From: Euperipatoides rowelli
Lineage: Eukaryota; Onychophora; Udeonychophora; Euonychophora; Peripatopsidae
Strand: one strand, 5' to 3'
Assembly: GCA_003024985.2 (NCBI GenBank)
Contig: PXIH01S0000578.1
DNA: 13,776 nt
Shown: positions 7,577 through 13,776 of the stretch, one piece after another
Numbering within the stretch: position 1 is the first letter of the stretch
How the letters are laid out: each line of letters opens with the position of its first letter
Notes under the pieces: generated by a model
The model's input: the letters and a program-made list of their open reading frames with translations, nothing else
Told to the model about the DNA's origin: nothing
Database searches by the model: none
Made by a program: the position numbers and the translations under genes

Positions 7577-8225
7577 ATTTAAAAATCTGTTACGATCTTT
7601 ATCACGACGATTTTATTGATCATATCATATTATTATTAGATAATTTTAAAAATCTTCTTTCTCGTTGGTAATCCACATGTTTAAAATGGGAGGAGGATAA
7701 GGCAAGAAATTGAAAATCTTATTTTTAGTGGGCACTATCCAATTTGTTAAATTCCTTAATTTAAATGTAGGGAATTGGACGTTTAAGAAGACTTATCTGT
7801 GGTGGGAGGAGGAGAAAAATGACTGGGGATAGAGTTAATAATTCACGTATCCAATAAGGTTTCAGGTCTGTCACAGCTGAGCTTCTTTCATGATTTTTTT
7901 TTTTTTTTTTTCGTTTTAAATAATTTCCTAACAGCTGTATTGATGCAACACAGTAGTGTTAAGCATGTTAGGAAACTGTTTTCTATATATTTACAATAAA
8001 AAAACTACAATGTTCAAAGAGAAAGTGGTAAAAGTACAATGCTCCTGGAAATTAAAAAAAATTGAATTTCGTGATTTTATTGAAAATGAGGTACTAGGAA
8101 AGGACTAAAAAAGCAAACGTTTTATTTTTTCCTGTTAGAGCAGGGATATTCACTATACGTTTCTACATAATAAATTTCTTTGGTTTCTCACTCCTTATAG
8201 AAAATATTTTGGCTTAAATATGTTT

Positions 8226-8230
<5 letters not shown>
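7577..8230. other. AT-rich spacer, no gene seen
   Basis: Two related purine-rich patches, TGGGAGGAGGATAAGG near 7686 and GGTGGGAGGAGGAGAAAAAT near 7801, stand out. There is a T17 run near 7894-7911 and an AATAAA at 7996-8001. No coding or RNA feature is supported. Confidence 0.45.

Positions 8231-8262
<32 letters not shown>
8231..8262. repeat. (GT)16 microsatellite
   Basis: Sixteen uninterrupted GT units are followed by ATGTG. The tract produces the Cys-Val repeat in a spurious open frame at 8220-8441. Confidence 0.98.
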
Positions 8263-8267
<5 letters not shown>

Positions 8268-8968
8268 AAAACATCTGATTTCAGCCATGTTGGCAGCCAT
8301 TTTTCTCATAAAATTATACTAATGATGTGTCAGCTATTCTTTGGAAAACAATTTATTTTTGATTATTACTACATAAAACATACTAATTATATAATTTTAT
8401 TCAAACACAGTAGGCCTACACCTATGTTTATTGTTTCATAATTATGCTGTACTACTAAAAATGAAAAAAAAAATCAAACAAAACACTCAATACTTATTGT
8501 CATAACCATAAGGATAATAGTAAGAAATTTAGTATTTGATTTCATTAATAAAAAAAATCATTAAAAACAATTATTGCAAGGTCACTCAAAATTGGAACAT
8601 ACAAAACGCATGAAGTTCAATACTTGAAATTATCTTCTTTCAATTGTAAATATAAAGTACATAATTAACTTCCAATATAAATGTATGGAAATCAGTCAAA
8701 ACAAAACAATATGTATTTATAAACAATATAATTGCACTACAGGAACACACTGAAAGCTGATGGCCGTATACAATATTATTATGGTAATGTTAGGCAAACA
8801 CTAATAAAATATTGAGTTGCTGTAAACACATGAAGTTAGTCTTTGCTTTCATTATCTGAGCTGCATGTTAAGATACTGTATTTTTTCTAGAATATATTTA
8901 ATACAGAAAACATGTCCTGTTGATGCTGAGGGCATGCGTATGGTATCTGTTTTTTTCTGGCCAGTAGT
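8263..8968. other. AT-rich spacer, no gene seen
   Basis: No recognisable reading frame, tRNA or mobile-element protein. It includes one TAGGCCTA palindrome (8411-8418), which recurs twice elsewhere in the window. Confidence 0.5.
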
Positions 8969-9017
8969 CAGGGGTGGTTTATGAGTGGGCGCAACGGGCG
9001 CCCGCCCAGGGCCCCCG
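8969..9017. mobile_element. GC-rich island, possible DNA-transposon end
   Basis: Starting CAGGGGTGG at 8969, this stretch contains GGGCGCAACGGGCGCCCG and CCCAGGGCCCCCGG, in sharp contrast to the AT-rich surroundings. It includes the 8-base palindrome GGGCGCCC and can fold back. A CAGGGG start followed by GGGCGCCC...GGGCCCC resembles the ends of some animal hAT elements, from memory of such ends. No matching inverted end was found downstream, so it is either a solo end or a fragment. Confidence 0.35.
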
Positions 9018-9943
9018 GTTTTGAGCTTATATGGTATGTACATACCTTTTGTAAGTTTTATCTATGTTAATAAACAGTTAGTGACCCTCAATTTAGATGG
9101 GACCCTACCCTAAAAATTTTTTTTGATATGGTACCTAAGTTAGTTTATACATTTTTATTAACATGTTTATTAGTCAATTTTGAAGTGCTCCACCTTTAAA
9201 TAAAATANTAAGGGTTCTCATAGTCAGAATTCCAATTCCCCCCCCATCCCAAGCATTATTTTAAGTTTTTTTTAACCCTTTATCTACAGTTGGCATATGA
9301 GAGTGTGAATCTCGGCTGTGTCGTAAATAAAAGAAGTAGGCCCATGCAATTTTAAAAATGTATACTCATACGTTAGAGGCCATTTATTTATGACGCTTTC
9401 ATACATTTTTATCTTTAATATAACAAAATTACCAATCAAAAGTAAGAATGCACTATAAATAACTCACAAAAGTCACACTGTTGTACTAGGAGCCACACAA
9501 ACTTCAATAATGATTGAAACGACAACTCTTCTTTAGACTAGTGTCTGAAGCCTTATCTGCATAGATTACTACCAAACAAACCAACCATGTTTGACTTCAC
9601 ATTAAATGACTAAATAGTTAGCAGCCTTATTTTTTTACACCCCTTATTCTTTGTATAATAGACATCAAAAATAGTTAAATTGTACACAAAATCCTTTTTA
9701 CATTGCACTCCAACATGCAATTTTATTTATTTATATCTTAGTCACTCTACATAATTTCCAATGAACTTTATTCCTGTTCTCTTCCACTCCGAAGATCTTG
9801 AGGAAAATTTAACTGAAACTTCAATCAAATCCAGGTCACCCCTTTCCCTTTATGAAATTCTAGTAAGATTTTTCTAAGTTTTTTGTAACTCTTGGGCAAT
9901 TTTTATTAATTTTTATCTTAACTAGTGGTTTCGGCCAACCTGC
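9018..9943. other. AT-rich spacer, no gene seen
   Basis: No coding region is supported. 9720-9737 has a short TTTA tract. CCGAAGATCTTGAGGAAAAT at 9788-9807 shares GATCTTGAGGAA with the minus strand of the retroposon end at 3530-3540, so a related decayed fragment may be present. Confidence 0.4.
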
Positions 9944-10190
9944 ATTATTCTCCAGCAAGGCTTTGCCATTGTTATAAACGCTGTTATAAACGTTAAAAAA
10001 TTGAACAATTGTTATAAAAAAAATATTCATATTATTTACTATTTAAATTCATACATTTAAAATAATTGGTTAAAATAAGAAAAATATAATAATGGATTTG
10101 TTCATTTATTCAGTATTTTTTTTTTTACAACACATCTACGGTACTATTTTTTTAATCGCGTTAACGTAATTAGCTTTGCTGGAGAATTAT
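9944..10190. repeat. Inverted repeat pair, possible MITE
   Basis: ATTATTCTCCAGCAAGGCT at 9944-9962 matches the reverse complement of 10172-10190 at 17 of 19 positions. The arms enclose 209 bases of AT-rich non-coding DNA, including a tandem TGTTATAAACG pair near 9970-9993. The size suits a miniature inverted-repeat element. However, no target-site duplication is evident and a third copy of the arm lies outside, at 10380. Confidence 0.5.
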
Positions 10191-10415
10191 TTTTGGAGTA
10201 TTATTTTGAATTTAGAGATTCCTAATTTAAACTATAAAAGCACATAATTTAATAACAGACTTTTAAGGACCAAAATGGTTTTGAATTTATTCGGCTTTTG
10301 AATTTATTTGGAGAATATAAAATTTATAAGCTTCAAATCAACCCTTCATCAATCACTTTAACGTACCAGTAACGGTAATAAGCTTTGCTGGAGTATTACT
10401 TTGAATTTCAAGATT
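10166..10415. repeat. Direct repeat of the AGCTTTGCTGGAG motif
   Basis: GTAAT.AGCTTTGCTGGAG is followed by TATTA.TTTGAATTT and then AGATT, at 10166-10220 and at 10375-10415. The first copy carries an extra 14 bases, AATTATTTTTGGAG, in its middle. This looks like a short internal duplication, because GGAG.ATTATTTT is repeated. The two copies lie about 200 bases apart, in the same orientation. Confidence 0.7.
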
Positions 10416-11268
10416 ATTAAAGAAAACTAAAAAAAAGTACATTTTGCCATACATATTATTGGAATAAACTTTTAATTAATGACTCTTTACTTTATTATGC
10501 CCTAAATATCTAAAACATCACTTCTTAATACATTTTTATAACTAATGTTGCTTTATTATAACGTGGCTTTCAGTGCAAAGGAATTGCTGAAATAATAAAT
10601 CATCACACAAGAAGCAAGCAACTTCTTGCTGCAATAAAATTCATTTAATGCATGATTGTATTTACTATATATTTCAGAATGGTACAACTATTGTTCATCT
10701 GACTGCAAGCAGATGTCGCAACATCCTAAAATTTTCACGTGACCCAATTCAGTGTTACTTTAAAAAAATACATTTTCTTATTGATATAACAATTTCATAA
10801 ATTTAATCACTAGAATTTAATTAAAAACAAATGAATATTTATGAAATGTCTATTGTAGTAGAATTGGTTTCTTTTTTCTTTATACAAACAACCGCATAAT
10901 ACAGGTCATAAAATGGCATCATTAATGTAATAGGTACCGATCAGTATTTTTTAAGTCACATATATATCGTCAAAGCAAACATATTGTTCGCTGATAGATA
11001 CACTTATATGCATTTGGTCATGTAACCTTGTGGTTCTGGTTATTTGTACCATATGCTAATAAGCAAATATAGCGTATTAACATTTTAACAAAATTAATAA
11101 TCTTTCGTGTTTTATTACTCGATCAAACTGCTAATAAGCCCTGCTGCAGAATACTGCAGTTTTGCCAAGGTTTCAATTTTTATATTAAGATATGATGTAT
11201 TAAAATTTATAGCAATTTTTTTTAATATATTTTTATTAGGGACAGCTTTTTTTACTTTATATAGTAAA
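10416..11268. other. AT-rich spacer holding one alternative exon candidate
   Basis: No intact gene. A small hairpin, CAAGAAG / CTTCTTG, lies near 10608-10628. An acceptor-like TATATATTTCAG ends at 10677 and opens a phase-1 reading frame, described separately. The short open frame at 11107-11295 has no recognisable content. Confidence 0.4.
10678..10742 (+). CDS. Alternative in-phase exon candidate, cysteine-containing
   Basis: After the acceptor TATATATTTCAG (ends 10677), phase-1 joining to the leader exon at 7314-7368 gives EWYNYCSSDCKQMSQHPK, then IFT and a TGA stop at 10740-10742. Two cysteines sit close together (C-x3-C). The intron would be about 3.3 kb. As with the nearer candidate at 7503, the first new residues are Glu then an aromatic-Tyr pair (E-W-Y here, E-Y-Y there). 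The acceptor has only a modest pyrimidine tract, so this is weaker than the 7503 site. A weak donor CAC|GTGACC overlaps the stop. No family is recognised. Confidence 0.2.
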
Positions 11269-11332
11269 TCTAGGGCAGTTGTGTACAACCTCTGATATTT
11301 TTTTTAATAGCAAAAACAGTTAAAGGATTTAG
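11269..11332. repeat. Dispersed repeat, copy 1
   Basis: TCTAGGGCAGTTGTGTACAA followed by CCTCTGATATT matches 13522-13552 with two substitutions. Both copies later share TTAATAG and GGATTTAG, with indels between. This is a diverged member of an unnamed dispersed repeat. Confidence 0.75.
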
Positions 11333-11444
11333 AAATTCTGATTGTTATAGTTACCTAGTAATTTTTATAGTTAATAGAATTTATTTCATAAAATTTAAAA
11401 TATTTTTTTTTTTATAACAATATGATTTTATCTATGAGAGCAAT
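11333..11444. other. AT-rich spacer
   Basis: Nothing recognisable. It includes a T12-type run at 11403-11413. Confidence 0.5.
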
Positions 11445-11521
11445 AAACGCTGCATTAATGATGTCAGCTTAAGTCATGTGAAACGCTGTATTAATGATGT
11501 CAGCTTAAGCCTAGTCATATG
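11445..11521. repeat. 36-bp tandem duplication
   Basis: AAACGCTG.ATTAATGATGTC followed by AGCTTAAG occurs at 11445-11473 and 11481-11509, with one C/T difference. The copies are followed by TCATGTG and, after five extra bases, TCATATG. The near identity suggests a recent duplication. Confidence 0.95.
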
Positions 11522-11935
11522 TATCCACAGTCAACTTTATTATCTTACCCAAATTTTTATTTATTTGAATCATTAACCTTTTTTCTTCAAATTGTTAATG
11601 TTGTTAGTACTTATGTTTACCCTTTGGGCTTTGTCATCTTAGTTTTATTCAATTCAGGCATTGTGTGATAGTATAGTATAGTATATGTTTATTAAATAAA
11701 TTAAAATTACAAGGAATATGTATACTCTAGCCCAGTTGTGGATATGAGTAAGCATTACAATAGGGATAATGATGGTTTATATATAGATATATTAAAAAAA
11801 AATTATAATAAAACAGTACCATATCAAAACCTATTGCCCTATTAATTATTAACCCCTTTTTTTTCCTTCTTTTCACCTCCCCCCTTCCCCTCCCAATATT
11901 ACAAATATAAAAAAAATTATTAAAAGTAGATCAAA

Positions 11936-12325
11936 CTAGAAAGTAATTTCTCCCGCATTTATCATGGTTATCATGGAATTAACAGGTGATTTTGCAAATC
12001 TAGCTGTTCTGATATGATTCCTGCTAAGTTTGTTGGCATTTCTAGTAGAAATACCTGAGATTTCCTTATTGGAGGGAGGTAAAAGAGATGGGAACAAGGA
12101 AAAGAATTGCTTAGAAAATTTAGAGATTAATTGTTTTCTTCTTTGCTCTAAGGACAAAATGCCACAATCAATCAATTCCCGATCATAACTAGTATAATGA
12201 ACTCCCTTAATAATTTTGAATGCTCTTTTTTGCACCGATTCAATTTCAATAATTTGTTTTTTTTTTGTTAGAGCATTACCCCAAACTGGAACACAGTATT
12301 CCAGAGTAGGTCTAATGAATACCAA
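11936..12325 (-). pseudogene. LINE RT C-terminal region, downstream frame
   Basis: The frame begins VFIRPTLEYCVPVWGNALTK and continues with IIEIESVQKRAFKIIKG, YDRELIDCGILSLEQRR and LISKFSKQFF. These are the standard C-terminal LINE blocks '(F/Y)IRP.LEY..PVW', 'L..(V/I)Q.RA...I.G' and 'L.L..RR..L..KF'. The frame stays open to the natural stop at 11936. It does not begin at a true start codon; it is the continuation of the frame at 12312-12581 across a homopolymer frameshift at 12324-12330. After about residue 80 the sequence is Ser/Asn/Arg-rich, as usual for LINE tails. Confidence 0.88.
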
Positions 12326-12581
12326 AAAAAGTTTTGAGCATTAAATCCACTGAAGCACCAATCTGTTTCAATTTAAACAATATAAAGAAAGATTTATAAG
12401 CTTTGGATGTTATATGATCTGTATTAATGTCCCATTTTAAATTATGCTGTATATAAACCCCCAAAATTTTGGCAACATTAACAATGTTCAATTGAGTATT
12501 TTCAATGAATATATGGTAGATATTTAAATGTAGGCCTACTCTTTGCATTTGATATAGAGGTATCTCTATTCCAATTCTCAT
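12312..12581 (-). pseudogene. LINE RT thumb region, upstream frame
   Basis: The frame contains LNIVNVAKILGVYIQHNLKW, then DHITSKAYKSFF and LFKLKQIGASVDLMLKTFF. This matches the conserved 'V...K.LGV.I...L.W..HI......' segment that lies after the RT palm in CR1/L2/Jockey LINEs. It is out of frame with the following segment because of a slip at the A7 run (T7 on the coding strand) at 12324-12330. The first 20 or so residues, before LNIYHIFI, look partly scrambled, so another frameshift probably lies near 12535-12560. Confidence 0.8.
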
Positions 12582-12715
12582 TATATCTCAACCTCTTTTA
12601 AGTGAGTTTGTCATTACACAGTATACTTCACAATTAATTACACACCCCCAATGTTTAATTAAAAAAATTAATTTTTCCTCCAACGGGAGAAGAAATGTAT
12701 TTTTTTGTGTTTACT

Positions 12716-12937
12716 TTAATAAATTAATAATAATAAATTGATAATAAATACACCAGAAACAGGTTCCTAGATGTTAAGAAAAACAGCGTACCAGGAAAAA
12801 ACCCAAGGCAAGCTGTTATAGCTTAGGGAAAAAATCCTTTCCTTAACTGCCCTAGCCGGGGATCGAACCTGTAACCCTCGGCATATGTCTCATGTTATTC
12901 GAGCAGAAACCCACTCAACCACAGAACCGAGACACCC
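12716..12937 (-). mobile_element. tRNA-derived SINE
   Basis: On the minus strand the head (12937 to about 12850) holds an RNA polymerase III A box, TGGTTGAGTGG at 12921-12911, and a perfect B box, GGTTCGATCCC at 12869-12859, 41 bases apart. The acceptor and T stems do not pair properly, so this is not a working tRNA. A body of about 100 bases follows, including a small AAGCT/AGCTT hairpin near 12809-12823, and then an ATT/ATTA-rich tail near 12716-12749. The promoter head, unrelated body and simple tail define a SINE. The A-to-B spacing suggests a tRNA with a longish variable arm (Leu/Ser type), but identity cannot be fixed. It lies beside the truncated end of the LINE at 11668-12590 in the same orientation. 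Confidence 0.8.
12859..12921 (-). promoter_or_regulatory. Internal RNA polymerase III promoter (A and B boxes) of the SINE
   Basis: The A box TGGTTGAGTGG fits TRGYNNARNGG and the B box GGTTCGATCCC fits the tRNA consensus. Both are intact, so this copy's promoter may still be recognised by TFIIIC. Confidence 0.75.
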
Positions 12938-13052
12938 CCACTGTTTATATTGTCTTTATTTTAGATGGATTCCCAACTTCTCTTTTTATCTCTTTGTGGC
13001 TGCCATACCAGTTACTTCTTGTTAGTCTTTTTTTTTAAGATAGTATAGGGGT

Positions 13053-13311
13053 AATTTATTTATTTATTTACATTTGATATTTAGCAAGATAGGCTGTTAA
13101 AGTGTAAACATTTCTAACTTTTCTGGATTACTTTCGTGATGACCTTGTGTGGGGATTCGTCCAGTGTATCCATTGTCCTTGTGTTTAGAATGTTTATGGA
13201 GATTGAAAAGTTGGAATATGTGAGGTTTTTTTGCCTTGCTATAATCATAATTATTTTGAAGAGGGTAACAGTTCTATAATATACACGTTTGAATGCTCTT
13301 TGCTCTGTTCT
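13053..13311 (-). mobile_element. 3' end of a second minus-strand retroposon
   Basis: The left end is a TTTA tract at 13053-13070 (TAAA units on the minus strand), the same type of tail as at 3477. To its right, on the minus strand, is an open frame of 65 codons from 13311 to the stop at 13114-13116. It reads TEQRAFKRVYYRTVTLFK early and MDTLDESPHKVITKVIQKS at the end. About 45 bases separate its stop from the tail. That layout of coding tail, short 3' UTR and tetranucleotide tail fits a truncated LINE. The 'QRAFK' start recalls the 'VQKRAFK' block of the neighbouring LINE, but the rest does not align by eye, so the family is unknown and the frame may be chance. Confidence 0.4.
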
Positions 13312-13521
13312 TTATAATTATAAATTTAGCTCGATTATATAACATGCATTTATACTGACACTGTACTCTTAAATATATGACAGATGTATGTTCTCAAACA
13401 TTATTTTAGAGTTTGGCACCTTACATATCAACTCTGCAAAATCCAAGTATTGGCAGTCAAGTATGATGCCTTATCTGGTCTGTCCCCCCTCTAAGGAATG
13501 TGTAGGCCAGGAACCATGATT
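13312..13521. other. AT-rich spacer
   Basis: No gene is recognised. Parts may belong to the retroposon on the left or to the dispersed repeat on the right, since their limits are not known. Confidence 0.4.
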
Positions 13522-13582
13522 TCTAGGGCAGTTGTGTGCAATCTCTGATATTAATAGTATGCACTATACATTATGGATTTAG
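13522..13582. repeat. Dispersed repeat, copy 2
   Basis: TCTAGGGCAGTTGTGTGCAA followed by TCTCTGATATT matches the copy at 11269-11299, in the same orientation, 2.25 kb away. Shared TTAATAG and GGATTTAG extend the match to 13582. Confidence 0.75.
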
Positions 13583-13685
13583 TGATATTGCACCAAAATT
13601 TTGTCATTGGTGCAGTATTATATTGATACCTACTGTATACATAATTTTCTCCAAAACTTCTGAGTAAAGTAAGAAAAAGATACTG

Positions 13686-13695
13686 TAGATAGATG

Positions 13696-13776
<81 letters not shown>
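13686..13776. repeat. GATA/TAGA tetranucleotide microsatellite, runs off the window
   Basis: About 22 TAGA units run with one early GATGG interruption and are otherwise perfect to the last base, so the array continues beyond the window or the contig ends in it. The complementary motif TATC/CTAT is the building block of the minisatellite at 1999-2733. Confidence 0.98.

Larger units (their letters stand above)
11668..12590 (-). mobile_element. 5'-truncated LINE of CR1/L2/Jockey type
   Basis: On the minus strand this is the end of an RT polyprotein (12581 to 11936), then about 250 bases of 3' UTR, then a short pentanucleotide tail, (ATAGT)3 in plus reading, at 11668-11682. The 3' UTR is purine-rich on the coding strand (GGGAGGGGAAGGGGGGAGG near 11877-11895). 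The protein blocks are those found after the RT catalytic core: 'AKILGVYIQHNLKW...HI', 'FIRPTLEYCVPVW', 'E.VQKRAFKII'. The catalytic motifs themselves are missing, so the copy is truncated. Its start may extend to about 12660, where reading becomes unclear before the SINE. This is a different LINE group from the plus-strand copy at 219-1757. Confidence 0.88.

Noticed and set aside
8141-8165. GCAGGGATATTCAC as a hAT terminal repeat
   Set aside because: It resembles CAGGG.TATTCA ends, but no inverted partner was found; the CCCTG at about 11138 has unrelated flanks.
8220-8441. 73-codon open frame with a Cys-Val repeat
   Set aside because: It runs through the (GT)16 tract, and the rest has no recognisable domain.
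8852-9043. 63-codon minus-strand open frame, Pro/Gly-rich at its start
   Set aside because: The Pro/Gly part comes from the GC-rich island at 8969-9017, which looks like a transposon end or fold-back, not coding DNA.
12850-12937. A functional tRNA gene on the minus strand
   Set aside because: The acceptor and T stems do not pair, and a SINE-type body and tail follow.

Overview
The window looks like AT-rich nuclear DNA from an animal, most likely an invertebrate. There are no closely packed prokaryotic-style genes. Instead it holds decayed LINE, hAT and SINE copies, many microsatellites, and one pair of eukaryotic splice signals around a short secreted-protein start. The species cannot be fixed from the sequence. 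A mollusc or other marine invertebrate would fit, but that is a guess. Three features support a multi-superfamily animal repeat landscape: a tRNA-derived SINE, a hAT transposase tail ending in the animal-type '...QGSH-stop', and two unlike LINE groups.

Layout. 219-1757 (+) is a frame-shifted LINE with L1/Tx1-like features: reverse transcriptase motifs, a late 'LSL...TVI.SFLFP' block, a zinc-finger block and a C-terminal 'W..RNSIVFK' block. 1999-2733 is a degenerate 24-bp minisatellite. 3256-3540 holds an (AT)n tract, a poly-T run and the 3' end of a minus-strand retroposon with a hairpin and a TAAA tail. 4187-5099 is an internally deleted hAT transposon on the minus strand that keeps only the end of its transposase. 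5100-7290 is mostly featureless AT-rich DNA with small direct repeats.

7291-7576 is the only stretch that resembles part of a host gene. It has a perfect CRE palindrome, an ATG opening a hydrophobic leader, a consensus phase-1 donor, and a strong phase-1 acceptor 134 bases on. A second in-phase acceptor lies at 10677. Both splice structures are hypotheses.

8231-8262 is a (GT)16 tract, and 8969-9017 is a GC-rich island that resembles a transposon end. 9944-10415 carries three copies of a short repeat, two of them inverted to each other. 11445-11521 is a 36-bp tandem duplication. 11668-12581 (-) is the 3' part of a CR1/L2/Jockey-like LINE broken by a frameshift. 12716-12937 (-) is a tRNA-derived SINE. 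13053-13311 (-) is another retroposon 3' end. The window ends inside a GATA microsatellite.

I see no operon, CRISPR array, phage or defence system and nothing that amounts to a new multi-gene system. The items most worth following are the candidate small secreted peptide with two alternative in-phase second exons, the internally deleted hAT element, and several unnamed dispersed repeats.
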